Below are positions 8,991 through 20,647 of a stretch of 62,623 nucleotides of DNA, piece by piece. The DNA is taken from NCBI GenBank assembly GCA_902627745.1, contig CACOKG010000002.1, positions 1 through 62,623 on the forward strand, in the 5' to 3' direction. Source of the stretch: an uncultured Pelagibacteraceae bacterium (GTDB lineage: Bacteria > Pseudomonadota > Alphaproteobacteria > Pelagibacterales > Pelagibacteraceae). Position numbers and translations under genes: made by a program. The notes under the pieces are model-generated. The model saw nothing but the letters and a program-made list of their open reading frames with translations, was not told the DNA's origin and made no database searches. The number at the start of each line of letters is the position of its first letter. The first letter of the stretch is position 1.

Positions 8991-9284
8991 ATGATTATAG
9001 GATCTGCCTTTCTAATAATTTTATATTTAATTTTCAGATATATTATTGCTTGGATCACATATTTTAATAATTTGGACCCAAGACTTGGTGATAGTACATG
9101 GCGGTTTACGTATGATTATCCAGTAGTTGGTGAGAGAGATATCTCTGATTTGGATGATAAGGACTTTGTCAGATTAAGAAGAAAAAAGAATAAAATTATT
9201 TTATTAATGTACTCAATAGTCTTAGTGATGTTTGTATCTTCTATGTCTCTATTAAGTAAATTTTTATTATTTTTTACAAGTTAG
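8991..9284 (+). CDS. small two-TM membrane protein, unknown function
   Basis: 97 aa, N- and C-terminal hydrophobic segments flanking a basic/acidic middle; same strand, 30 nt after the lysine-rich ORF. Confidence 0.65.
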   Translation: MIIGSAFLIILYLIFRYIIAWITYFNNLDPRLGDSTWRFTYDYPVVGERDISDLDDKDFVRLRRKKNKIILLMYSIVLVMFVSSMSLLSKFLLFFTS

Positions 9285-9630
9285 ATTTTTTAAGTTGCTT
9301 TTTATTTTTTAAGTAAAGAAAAAAAGCTACTATTTCATATACAATTGTAAAAATATTAAAGATGATTGGTAATTTAAAAAATTTATAAAGAAATTTATAT
9401 TTTGGCATTTTTTTCCATAATAATAAAAAAGCTTCTGCACCTCCAAAAACTTTTTCACCATCTTTGACATGCAGTCTTCTCAAAAGTTGTTTACTATCTT
9501 TAGAGGTTTCTTGTTCAGCTAATTCATTATCTGTGATATCAACCCAGTCAATTTCTTCTATTTTTTCCTTTTTATAGAGATCAATTTCTGCCTTACAAAT
9601 TTTACAAGAATTATTAAAATAAACTTTCAT
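9274..9630 (-). CDS. DCC/DUF393 family thiol-disulfide oxidoreductase-like protein
   Basis: MKVYFNNSCKICKAEIDLYKK (CxxC at N-terminus), typical DUF393 architecture. Confidence 0.75.
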   Translation of the reverse strand: MKVYFNNSCKICKAEIDLYKKEKIEEIDWVDITDNELAEQETSKDSKQLLRRLHVKDGEKVFGGAEAFLLLWKKMPKYKFLYKFFKLPIIFNIFTIVYEIVAFFLYLKNKKQLKKSNL

Positions 9631-9715
9631 AATTAGATGTTTTATTACTAATTTGTCCCATATATGTACATGCGTAAAATACTCTAGTTGAAAAATCTTT
9701 GAAACAATCTATTTA

Positions 9716-11137
9716 ATGTCTCTTATGAGTAATTTCTTTGAAAAATCTGACATATCAAGAAGTGAGGCTGAAAATATTATTTCGGATACTCTTCAAAAAT
9801 GTGATGATGGTGAGTTGTACATAGAAAATTCTAAATCTGAGTCAATTTTACTGGATGATAACAAGATAAAAAATTCTAGTTATAATTCAGATTTAGGATT
9901 CGGGTTTAGAGCTATTTCTGACGAAGTAGTTGCTTATTCTCACTCTAACGAAATTTCAAAAAACTCCTTAAAGCAATCTTCAGAAAATTTAAAATCGACA
10001 CTTAAATCTGTTAAAGGTACCTACAATCATGAAATTCCTAAATCTAATAAGAAATATTATGAAAATATTAACCCTATTGAACAAAAATCTCTTAATGAAA
10101 AGATTAAAATACTTAATGAAGTAAATAATTATTTACGTTCAAAAGATGACAACATTAAACAAGTTACAGCTAATTTTTTGGGAGAACAGAAATCGGTTGA
10201 AATAATTAGATCTGGAGGAGAAACTTTAACTGATGTTCGTCCTTTAATAAGATTCAATGTATCCGTTATGCTTGAGAAAAATGGGAGAAAAGAGACGGGT
10301 GTTTATGGTGTTGGGGGAAGACAATCTTATGACTCTTATTTAAAAGATGATAATTGGAAAAGTGTTTGTGATGAGGCTTTGAGAATAGCTTCAGTAAATT
10401 TAGAGAGTAAACCTGCACCAGCTGGTGAAATGAAAGTTGTGCTAGGACCTGGTTGGCCAGCAATACTAATTCATGAGGCTGTTGGTCATGGTTTAGAAGG
10501 AGATTTTAACAGAAAAAAAACCTCAGCTTTTCATAATTTAATGGGCCAAAAAGTTGCAAGTGAGGGAGTTACAATTGTTGATGATGGTACTATTGATAAC
10601 AGAAGAGGTAGTCTTACGATTGATGATGAGGGAACTCCGACAGAAAAAACTGTTTTAATTGAGAATGGGATTTTAAAAAATTTCATGCAAGATCGTCTAA
10701 ATGCTCGTTTAATGAAAACCAAATCTACTGGAAGTGGAAGAAGAGAAAACTATAGGCATATCGTTCTTCCAAGAATGAGAAATACGATGATGCTAAGTGG
10801 TAATCAGACTCAAGATGAGATGATTAAATCTGTCGATAAAGGTATTTTTGCCGTGAGTTTTGGTGGTGGACAGGTTGATATTACCTCTGGAAAATTTGTA
10901 TTCAATTGTACTGAAGCTTATGAGATTGTTAATGGTAAAATTGGATCCCCAATTAAAGGTGCAACACTTATTGGAGATGGTCCATCAATTCTTAAAGAAG
11001 TTTCTATGGTAGGGAATGATATGATGATGGATCCTGGTATTGGAACATGTGGAAAAGCTGGCCAAGGTGTTCCCGTAGGCGTTGCTCAACCATCTATACT
11101 AATTAATAAAATGACTGTTGGTGGCACAAAACTTTAA
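9716..11137 (+). CDS. tldD: metalloprotease TldD
   Basis: IHEAVGHGLEGDFNRKKTSAF motif and GVPVGVAQPSILINKMTVGGT C-terminus. Confidence 0.93.
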   Translation: MSLMSNFFEKSDISRSEAENIISDTLQKCDDGELYIENSKSESILLDDNKIKNSSYNSDLGFGFRAISDEVVAYSHSNEISKNSLKQSSENLKSTLKSVKGTYNHEIPKSNKKYYENINPIEQKSLNEKIKILNEVNNYLRSKDDNIKQVTANFLGEQKSVEIIRSGGETLTDVRPLIRFNVSVMLEKNGRKETGVYGVGGRQSYDSYLKDDNWKSVCDEALRIASVNLESKPAPAGEMKVVLGPGWPAILIHEAVGHGLEGDFNRKKTSAFHNLMGQKVASEGVTIVDDGTIDNRRGSLTIDDEGTPTEKTVLIENGILKNFMQDRLNARLMKTKSTGSGRRENYRHIVLPRMRNTMMLSGNQTQDEMIKSVDKGIFAVSFGGGQVDITSGKFVFNCTEAYEIVNGKIGSPIKGATLIGDGPSILKEVSMVGNDMMMDPGIGTCGKAGQGVPVGVAQPSILINKMTVGGTKL

Positions 11138-12454
11138 ATGGTCAAAGATCAAGAATTTTTAGAAAAAAAAGCATCATATTGTTTAGGTTTAGCTAAGAAA
11201 TTAGGCGCAACCGAGTCTAGTGTGATTGTTAATAACTCTGTATCTGAAACTGTTAATTTTAGAAATAAAAAACTAGACGAGTCTAACAGGTCAGATGATC
11301 TTGGAATAAGCATTACTACTTACATTGGAAAAAAAAAGTCATCAATATCTTCCTCTAATTTAATTGATGATAATCTAAACATTTTGATTGAAAAATGTGT
11401 TGAGACAACAAAAAATACTCCTGAAGATGAATTTAATTCATTACCAGATAAAGATTTATTGGCCAAAGAGGTTAAGGATTTGAATCTTTATGACGATACT
11501 CATATAGAAAATGATCAAAAAATTGACTATTTAAAAAAATTAGAATCTGCTGCTTCCAATGATAAAAAGATTGTAAATACAGAATCTAGTTTTACTCAAA
11601 ATAAATCAAATTTTATTTTAGCCAATAGTGGAGGTTTTTGTGCTGGTTACAAAACATCTTCATTTACAGCTTCGAGCGTTACAGTTGCAAAAGATGAAAA
11701 AAGTATGGAGAGAGATTATGAATACTCTAGTAAATGTTTTCTTAAAGACTTAGATGACGCAGAAGAATTAGGTAAACAAGCCGCTGATCAAACAATTAAA
11801 AAATTAAGCCCTAAAAAAATAGGTAGTGAAAAAATTGCTATAATTTTTGACAAAAGAATAGCCAAGGGAATGCTTAGCACTTTTGCAAGTGCGATTTCAT
11901 CTTCAGCGATATCAAGAGGAACCTCTTTTTTGAAAGATAAAGTTAACCAAAAAATATTTTCTGATACAATTAATGTCTTAGATAAACCAGATATACTCAA
12001 AGGTTTAGGCTCAAGAAATTTTGATAGCGAGGGGGTTAAAACTGATACTCTTAAATTAGTGGAACAGGGGATTTTAAAACATTATCTGATTGATACTTAC
12101 AATGGAAAAAAATTAAACCTTAAATCAAATGGAAGATGCGGAGGGACAAGCAATCTCTATTTTGAAAATGGAAATATTAGTTTTAAAGATTTATTGAATT
12201 CAAAATCAAAAAGTCTCTATATTACAGAAACTATAGGTCATGGAAGTAATATTGTAACTGGTGATTATTCTGTAGGTGCAACAGGGTTTCTGGTGGAAAA
12301 TGGAGAGTTTAAGTATCCTATAAATGAAATTACTATTGCAGGTAATTTTAAAGACATGTTTCAGAATATTACACTCGCAAATGATTTAGAGTTTAAATAT
12401 GTAACCAATTCACCAACTATGATGATTGAGGGAATGGTTGTTGCTGGTAAATGA
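11138..12454 (+). CDS. pmbA: TldD/PmbA family protein (TldE/PmbA)
   Basis: 438 aa; GHGSNIVTGDYSVGATGFLVENGEFKYPINEITIAGN typical of PmbA; directly abuts tldD. Confidence 0.92.
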   Translation: MVKDQEFLEKKASYCLGLAKKLGATESSVIVNNSVSETVNFRNKKLDESNRSDDLGISITTYIGKKKSSISSSNLIDDNLNILIEKCVETTKNTPEDEFNSLPDKDLLAKEVKDLNLYDDTHIENDQKIDYLKKLESAASNDKKIVNTESSFTQNKSNFILANSGGFCAGYKTSSFTASSVTVAKDEKSMERDYEYSSKCFLKDLDDAEELGKQAADQTIKKLSPKKIGSEKIAIIFDKRIAKGMLSTFASAISSSAISRGTSFLKDKVNQKIFSDTINVLDKPDILKGLGSRNFDSEGVKTDTLKLVEQGILKHYLIDTYNGKKLNLKSNGRCGGTSNLYFENGNISFKDLLNSKSKSLYITETIGHGSNIVTGDYSVGATGFLVENGEFKYPINEITIAGNFKDMFQNITLANDLEFKYVTNSPTMMIEGMVVAGK

Positions 12455-13422
12455 GTGAATTCTGTGTAATCGGCTCAGGTATTTCCGGAGCTACAATTGC
12501 GAGTCTTCTTCATAAAAAAAATTCAGTAATCCTATTTGACAAAGCAAGAGGTCCAGGAGGTCGTGCATCTTTCAAAAGAATGAGAGGTAATATAGGCTTT
12601 GATCATGGCACTCAATACTTTTCGCCAAAAACCCCAGAATTTAAAAAATTTATCAAAGATTTAATTAAAAAAAGAATTTTAAAGGTTTGGGGTGGTAAAC
12701 ACATTTTTCTTAACTCCAAAAAAAAAGAAAATAAAAAACATCTGAAAATTATAGGTAAAAATGGAAACAATGATATTAGCAAGTACTTATTAAAAAAAAT
12801 CAATTGTAACTTTCAAAGTGAATTAAAAAAAATTCATTATAAAAACAAACTTTGGCATTTATCATTTGCTGATGGAAAATTGAGATCTTTTAAAAGTATT
12901 ATTTTGACCTGTCCTTTTCCGCAATTAAAAAAACTCTCTAAAAGATTCATAAATAATTCTTTTTTAAAAAAATCAATTAAAATGGATGCAAATATAACCA
13001 CTATGATTGCTATAAAAAAAAATAAGAAATCAAATAGTAGCTATCTTTTCGAAGATCCAATACTTGGTTGGGCGGGTAATGAAAACTCGAAAAAAAGATT
13101 TAAATCAAAATATGATTTATGGACACTACAAAGTACTTTTAAGTGGGCAAATAAAAAGATCAATCAAAATAAAAATAATAAGAAAAAGAATTCAAAAATT
13201 ATGATTGATAAGTTCTTTCAACTTTCAAATATTAAAAAAACGAAAATTAACTTCTGTCTTAATCATGGTTGGAAATACTCTTCTAATTCAAAACCTTTCA
13301 AAATTAAAAGTTTTTGGGATCCAAAGAAAAAAATAGGTATTTGTGCTGATTGGTTTGTAGGACCAAGACTAGAGTCGGGATGGATAAGTGCCCAGGACCT
13401 TTTTAAAAAAATTTCAAGATAA
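12451..13422 (+). CDS. FAD-dependent NAD(P)/amine-oxidase-type flavoprotein (renalase-like)
   Basis: CVIGSGISGATIASLLHKKNSVILFDKARGPGGRASFKRMRG; GICADWFVGPRLESGWISAQDL C-terminus. Confidence 0.82.
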   Translation: MSEFCVIGSGISGATIASLLHKKNSVILFDKARGPGGRASFKRMRGNIGFDHGTQYFSPKTPEFKKFIKDLIKKRILKVWGGKHIFLNSKKKENKKHLKIIGKNGNNDISKYLLKKINCNFQSELKKIHYKNKLWHLSFADGKLRSFKSIILTCPFPQLKKLSKRFINNSFLKKSIKMDANITTMIAIKKNKKSNSSYLFEDPILGWAGNENSKKRFKSKYDLWTLQSTFKWANKKINQNKNNKKKNSKIMIDKFFQLSNIKKTKINFCLNHGWKYSSNSKPFKIKSFWDPKKKIGICADWFVGPRLESGWISAQDLFKKISR

Positions 13423-13423
13423 A

Positions 13424-14104
13424 TTACTCAAAGCTTTTCAATCTGTATTCCCAATTACCCATTCTCGAGTAAGTCACTTTTAAAATTCTTAAATTTTCTT
13501 GATCGTACCAAATATTAAAGTCTAATCGTCTATCTTTAGGAATATTCATATCTTTAGATTTAAGTGTAAAATGATCTGCATCATAAATTTTTCCATAAAG
13601 ATCAATTTTTTCTTTTCCTATAAAAGTAACAACCTGTTCTTTAATACTTCCTGATATTGGACTTATTTGAGATCCTGCTTGTAAAATTTTATGATTCCAC
13701 CAATTTCCAATAACATTATTTATGGATGCCTCGCCATTGAATGAGGAGCCTTTAATATCAAATTTTTTACTATTTTTATTTAATTCTAAATTTACAAATT
13801 TTTCTTTATCATTTTGAAGAGTTTTAGAATTATAGGATATCAATTGATCTTTGATATATTTTTCTTCACCATATGACTCAACTTGAAAAATTGTAGTTCC
13901 TAATAGATCAACAGAAAATTTAAATTGATTTGTAATAATAGTTTCTTCACCATTTCTTTCAAAAAAATAATAATTGTATCCAATTAGTTCACCATTTCTA
14001 TAAATCTCCATTTCAATTTTGTTATATTTATTGTAGTGACCTATATGCGCCATAGAAATAACTGGAAAAATAACAATAAACAAAATGGCTATAAATTTTC
14101 TCAT
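13424..14104 (-). CDS. DUF6134-like secreted protein
   Basis: Signal peptide; lipocalin-like beta pattern with NWWNHKILQAGSQISPISG...YDADHFTLKS and LDFNIWYD. Confidence 0.55.
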   Translation of the reverse strand: MRKFIAILFIVIFPVISMAHIGHYNKYNKIEMEIYRNGELIGYNYYFFERNGEETIITNQFKFSVDLLGTTIFQVESYGEEKYIKDQLISYNSKTLQNDKEKFVNLELNKNSKKFDIKGSSFNGEASINNVIGNWWNHKILQAGSQISPISGSIKEQVVTFIGKEKIDLYGKIYDADHFTLKSKDMNIPKDRRLDFNIWYDQENLRILKVTYSRMGNWEYRLKSFE

Positions 14105-14154
14105 TTAGTAATTACATTAGTGGACTTTATCTATAATAGAAATAACTTATTAAA

Positions 14155-14802
14155 ATGTTTTTAAAAATAAAGAAAATACCAAAAGTAAATTGGAGTTCTG
14201 ATAAGCCATATAATTTCAAACCAAAATTTTCTACTTTCTTTTTTTTATGTTTTGGTCTGACGTTGTTTGGTCTTGGTGAAGGTTTGCTAATTGTTTCCTT
14301 TACAGGCGCTTCTCCGTGGAGTGTTTTGGCTCAAGGTATTTCTTTAAATGTTAATTTAAGTATTGGCACAATTACTCTTTTAATAAGTATTGCTGTCTTA
14401 ATTTTGTGGATACCTCTGGGCCAAAAACCAGGAATGGGCACAATATTTAATGCCTTAATAATAGCCTTCATGATTGATCTTTGTATAAAGTTTGTACCAA
14501 CCCCGTCTAATTATCTTAATCAATTAATCCTAGCAGTAATTTCTGTAATGATGGTTGGAATAGGAGGGGGGATCTATCTAGTTTCAAACCTTGGTGCGGG
14601 ACCAAGAGATGGATTAATGATTGGTTTACAAAAAATAACTAACTTACCAGTAGCAGCTGTTAGAGCTTTTTTAGAAATTTCTGTTGTAAGTATTGGTTGG
14701 TATTTAGGTGGAACAGTAGGTGTCGGAACTCTTTTATTCGCTTTTGGTATTGGTCCGTGCGTTGCTCTAGGTTTATTTTTAGTTGATAAAATTTTTGATT
14801 AA
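14155..14802 (+). CDS. YczE/YitT-like integral membrane protein
   Basis: Multi-TM with GASPWSVLAQGIS and GAGPRDGLMIGL motifs. Confidence 0.75.
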   Translation: MFLKIKKIPKVNWSSDKPYNFKPKFSTFFFLCFGLTLFGLGEGLLIVSFTGASPWSVLAQGISLNVNLSIGTITLLISIAVLILWIPLGQKPGMGTIFNALIIAFMIDLCIKFVPTPSNYLNQLILAVISVMMVGIGGGIYLVSNLGAGPRDGLMIGLQKITNLPVAAVRAFLEISVVSIGWYLGGTVGVGTLLFAFGIGPCVALGLFLVDKIFD

Positions 14803-16625
14803 GCAGCAGCGCCTGATTTTTCACTTTTTTTTCTTTCATGAGGGTCAAGAATAGCTTTTCTTAATCTACAAGATTCCGGAGTAATTTCTAAAGCTTCATC
14901 TGTATTTAACATACTTAATTGTTCAGCAATCGACATTTTTCTTACAGGAGTTAAGACAACATTTTCGTCAGTACCTTGCGTCCTCATATTAGTTAATTTT
15001 TTTCCCTTCATGACATTAATAATCATATCTCCTGGCTTAGGTGATAGTCCTACAATCATTCCTGGATAAACAGGATCGTTATGAGTTACAAACATTTCTC
15101 CTCTTGCCTGTAAATTAAAGATTGCAAAAGCAACTGCTTTTCCTTGTTCCATAGAAATTAGAGCACCATTTCTTCTGCCTTCCATTTCACCTTCAAATGG
15201 ACCATATTCATGAAAAATTCTATTGATCACACCATTTCCTTTTGTCAGTGTTAGAAATCTACTTGTATATCCCATTAAACCTCTTGTTGGTGCATGAAAT
15301 ATAAGTCTCTTTTTATTTTTACCAGTATCTTTTAATTCTATTAATTTACCCTTTCTTCTGTTCATCGAGTCAATTATTTTTGATGAATGCTCTTCATCAA
15401 GATCCATAGTAATTTCTTCTATTGGTTCAAGCTTGTTGCCATTTTCATCTTTTTTATAAAGAACTTTTGGGGGGCTCACTGTCATTTCAAAACCTTCTCG
15501 TCTCATTTGAGTAAGTAAAATTTCCAACATTAATTCACCCCGACCACTAACAACAAAAGAGTCATTTCCCTCATTTTCAGTGAATGTAATTCCAACGTTA
15601 TTTTGTGCCTCTTGAACTAATCGATCTCTAATCTGAGTACTTGTAAGTTTTTTACCTTCTGTACCAGCTAAAGGTGATGTATTTACAGTAATTGTAATTG
15701 ACATAGTTGGAGGATCTATTGGAGTAGCTTCTATTGGCTCTTTAACCTCAAGATCACAAATAGTATCTGCAACGTTAGCTTTTTCTAAACCTGCAACAAC
15801 AACAATATCTCCAGCTTCACCAACCTCAATTGGAACTTTTTTGGTTCCTTCGTATCTAAAAATTTTAGTTAATCTACCTTCATCAACTTTTTCTCCATTT
15901 AAGTTGATCGCTTTAATTGCCTGATTAGCTTTTGCTGTTCCTTGAGAGATTCTACCTACTAAACTTCTTCCTAAAAAACTATCAGCATAAAGAAGTGTAG
16001 AAAGCATAGCAAAAGGTTTTGATTTATCTAATTCAGCTGGTTTAACATGGTCTATTATTTTATCTAAAAGTGGATTAAGATTCTCTCTTGGACCATCAAC
16101 TTCAAGATCAGCCCATCCAGATCTTCCACTGGCATATAAAACTGGGAAATCTAGTTGTTCCTCATTAGCATCTAAACTTACAAATAAGTCGAATGTTTCA
16201 TCTAGAACTTCATTAGCTCTTTGATCTGCTTTATCTAGTTTATTTATAACTACAATTGGTTTTAAACCTTGTTTTAATGCTTTTGCTAAAACGAATTTTG
16301 TTTGAGGCATTACTCCCTCAGCAGAGTCAATTAATAATAAAGCTCCGTCAGCCATACTAAGTACTCTTTCAACCTCAGCTGCAAAATCTCTGTGGCCAGG
16401 CGTATCAATAATATTTATTCTAGAATCTTTCCAATTAATTGAGGCAGGTTTAGCTAATATTGTAATTCCTCTTTCTTTTTCTAATTCTCCAGAATCCATC
16501 AATCTTTCATCAACAACTTCATTTTCCCTAAATGAACCACTTTGTTTCATTAGGTTGTCAATTAGGGTTGTCTTACCATGATCAACATGGGCAATTATGG
16601 TGATGTTTCTTATAGTGTTATTCAT
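14799..16625 (-). CDS. typA: translational GTPase BipA/TypA
   Basis: IAHVDHGKTTLIDNLMKQSG, DTPGHRDFAAEVER, NKLDKADQR; 608 aa full length. Confidence 0.95.
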   Translation of the reverse strand: MNNTIRNITIIAHVDHGKTTLIDNLMKQSGSFRENEVVDERLMDSGELEKERGITILAKPASINWKDSRINIIDTPGHRDFAAEVERVLSMADGALLLIDSAEGVMPQTKFVLAKALKQGLKPIVVINKLDKADQRANEVLDETFDLFVSLDANEEQLDFPVLYASGRSGWADLEVDGPRENLNPLLDKIIDHVKPAELDKSKPFAMLSTLLYADSFLGRSLVGRISQGTAKANQAIKAINLNGEKVDEGRLTKIFRYEGTKKVPIEVGEAGDIVVVAGLEKANVADTICDLEVKEPIEATPIDPPTMSITITVNTSPLAGTEGKKLTSTQIRDRLVQEAQNNVGITFTENEGNDSFVVSGRGELMLEILLTQMRREGFEMTVSPPKVLYKKDENGNKLEPIEEITMDLDEEHSSKIIDSMNRRKGKLIELKDTGKNKKRLIFHAPTRGLMGYTSRFLTLTKGNGVINRIFHEYGPFEGEMEGRRNGALISMEQGKAVAFAIFNLQARGEMFVTHNDPVYPGMIVGLSPKPGDMIINVMKGKKLTNMRTQGTDENVVLTPVRKMSIAEQLSMLNTDEALEITPESCRLRKAILDPHERKKSEKSGAAA

Positions 16626-16751
16626 AAATCTGGGTTCTTATACATATTTAAACACTTTTGAAAACTTAAAAAAAACTACACTAGGCTTGAATAAATTAAG
16701 TGTTTTTTTTTTAATTTGTATTTTTTCCCCATCTTAATTTTTTAGGTAAAA

Positions 16752-16779
16752 AAAAAGGGCAGTAAAAACTGCCCTTTTT
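16752..16779. terminator. rho-independent terminator downstream of groEL (AAAGGGCAGT-TTTT-ACTGCCCTTT then T-run)
   Basis: Perfect GGGCAGT/ACTGCCC stem flanked by A/T runs on both sides, so possibly bidirectional. Confidence 0.85.
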
Positions 16780-16805
16780 GAATTTTTGTTTGAGAGTGGG
16801 GGGGA

Positions 16806-18485
<1,680 letters not shown>

Positions 18486-18490
18486 TTATA

Positions 18491-18781
18491 TTATTTACTT
18501 GAAATACCCATAATGTCTGACTCTTTCATTATGCTGTATTCTTTACCATCAATTTTGACTTCAGTTCCTGACCATTTGCCAAATAAAACTTTGTCTCCAA
18601 CTTTAACATCCATTGGAATTTTTTTTCCATCTTCAGTTTTTGCACCACCACCAACAGCAACAACTTTTCCTTCTTGAGGCTTCTCTTGTGCAGTATCTGG
18701 TATAATTATTCCTCCAGCAGTTTTTTCGCTGCTATCTAAAACTTCTATTAAAACTCTGTCATGTAACGGTCTAAATTTCAT
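18491..18781 (-). CDS. groS: co-chaperonin GroES
   Basis: [44 protein letters not shown]. Confidence 0.98.
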   Translation of the reverse strand: MKFRPLHDRVLIEVLDSSEKTAGGIIIPDTAQEKPQEGKVVAVGGGAKTEDGKKIPMDVKVGDKVLFGKWSGTEVKIDGKEYSIMKESDIMGISSK

Positions 18782-18808
18782 ATATTCTCCTATATAAATA
18801 TGGAGTTC

Positions 18809-18836
18809 ATATAGAGATTGGTAATACTATTTCAAG
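18809..18836 (-). promoter_or_regulatory. putative sigma32 (RpoH)-like promoter of groESL
   Basis: Minus strand CTTGAAA - 13 nt - CTCTATAT, about 28 nt upstream of the groES start; no CIRCE element seen. Confidence 0.6.
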
Positions 18837-18905
18837 ATATACTTGATATTTAGTTTATTAAAAAAGGTAGGAAATTGTGGATTTTTTGGGTTATAGATTA
18901 TTTTG

Positions 18906-19724
18906 ATGACTAAAAATTTAGACAAAGATGGTTTCTGCTCCATCGTTGATAATTATCAGCTTTTTTATATCGATTTATGGGGTGTTATTCATAATGGAAT
19001 AAACCTTCACAAAGAAGCAATCAACGTTTTAAAAGAAATCACAAAAAAAGGCAAAGAATACATTCTACTCACTAATGCCCCAAGACCTAATGATGTTGTT
19101 AAATCTTTTTTAGAAAAAATGGGCATGGAAAAAGAAATTAGAGATCATGTTTTTACATCTGGCCAAGCATCATTAAATTATCTCAAAAAAAATTTGTCCA
19201 CCAAAAAATTTTTTCATGTTGGACCACCACGTGATTTTGATTTGTTTAATGACTTTGCAAAAATGAAGTCAGACAAAATTGATGATGGAGAGTACATATT
19301 GTGCACAGGGTTATTTGAAAAATTTGATAAAGATTTGAATTATTATAAAGATTTATTTGAAAAAAATTTAGATAAAGAAATGGTTTGTACTAATCCTGAC
19401 TTAATTGTGGATAGAGGTGACAAAAGAGAGCTTTGTGCAGGATCAGTTGCTATGGTTTTTGAAAAAATGGGTGGCAACGTGGTATATTTTGGCAAACCAT
19501 ATCCTGAGGTTTATAATTTATCAATTAACAACAAAGGTAAAAAGATTCTTTCTGTTGGTGATAATTTAAATACTGATATTAAAGGTGCAAATCTTTTAAA
19601 TTATGACTCATTAATTATTTCAAATGGTATTCATAAAAATGAAATCAAAGAAAAAGGAATTGAAGAAACCGCGAAATCTTATGAAACAATCTGTAATTAT
19701 ATACAATCAGATTTAAAATGGTGA
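18906..19724 (+). CDS. HAD-superfamily class IIA hydrolase
   Basis: FYIDLWGVIHNG, LLTNAPRP, GKPYPEVYNL, SVGDNLNTDIKGA motifs. Confidence 0.85.
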   Translation: MTKNLDKDGFCSIVDNYQLFYIDLWGVIHNGINLHKEAINVLKEITKKGKEYILLTNAPRPNDVVKSFLEKMGMEKEIRDHVFTSGQASLNYLKKNLSTKKFFHVGPPRDFDLFNDFAKMKSDKIDDGEYILCTGLFEKFDKDLNYYKDLFEKNLDKEMVCTNPDLIVDRGDKRELCAGSVAMVFEKMGGNVVYFGKPYPEVYNLSINNKGKKILSVGDNLNTDIKGANLLNYDSLIISNGIHKNEIKEKGIEETAKSYETICNYIQSDLKW

Positions 19725-20647
19725 AAATGAAATTATATAATACTTTTAATATTAAAAAAAATCATAAAAATTCAATTATTTTAATTGGTAATTTTGACGG
19801 TCTCCATCTAGGACATCAAAAATTATTTAGATTAGCGAAAAAATATAAAAAAAAATATTCTTCAAAGATCGGTGTTTTGACCTTTGAGCCGATGCCAAAA
19901 ATGTTTTTTAACTCTAATTTAAAGAATTTTAGATTATCTAATTTGAACCAAAAAATTGAAAATTTAGGTAAGCTTAATGTTGATTTTGTTATTACTAAGA
20001 AATTTAATCGTAAATTTTCAAAAACAAAATCAATTTCATTTATTAAAGAAACTTTAGGTAGAAAACTTAATCCTAAATTTATTTTCGTAAGTAATAATTT
20101 TAGATTTGGAAACAAAAGAGAAGGAAACGTAAAACAATTAATTCATCACGAGAAATTATGTAATTATAAAATTGTTAAACCACAACCTTTATCAATTACA
20201 AAACAAATTATTTCATCTTCATTATTAAGAAAATATTTGCAGAGTGGGAAACTTAATAAAGTTAATAAACTTTTAGATAGAAAATGGTCAATTGATGGAA
20301 AAGTTCAAAAAGGAAGACAACTAGGAAAAAAGATTGGTTTTCCAACAGCCAACATAGATATCAAAGATTATGTTTTAGCAAAACCAGGTGTTTATGCTGT
20401 AAAAGCTAAGAAAATAAAAAGTTCAAAATATATTAAAGGAATAGCAAATTTAGGATATCGACCTACATTTAATGGAAAAAAAATATTATTAGAAGTTCAT
20501 TTATTTAATTTTTCTGGAAATTTATATAATAAGTATTTAAGAGTAGAATTTTTAAAATTTATAAGAGCTGAAAAAAAATTCAAAAATATAGATCAATTAA
20601 AAAAACAAATTAAAATTGATTTAGTAACTGCAAAAAAAACAAAATGA
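19718..20647 (+). CDS. ribF: bifunctional riboflavin kinase/FAD synthetase
   Basis: IGNFDGLHLGHQKLF, SSSLLRKYLQSG, GRQLGKKIGFPTANI. Confidence 0.92.
   Translation: MVKMKLYNTFNIKKNHKNSIILIGNFDGLHLGHQKLFRLAKKYKKKYSSKIGVLTFEPMPKMFFNSNLKNFRLSNLNQKIENLGKLNVDFVITKKFNRKFSKTKSISFIKETLGRKLNPKFIFVSNNFRFGNKREGNVKQLIHHEKLCNYKIVKPQPLSITKQIISSSLLRKYLQSGKLNKVNKLLDRKWSIDGKVQKGRQLGKKIGFPTANIDIKDYVLAKPGVYAVKAKKIKSSKYIKGIANLGYRPTFNGKKILLEVHLFNFSGNLYNKYLRVEFLKFIRAEKKFKNIDQLKKQIKIDLVTAKKTK

Noticed and set aside
10266-12803. Minus-strand ORFs at 10266, 10531, 11788 and 12612
   Set aside because: Antisense to tldD, tldE and the flavoprotein, each of which has strong family motifs.
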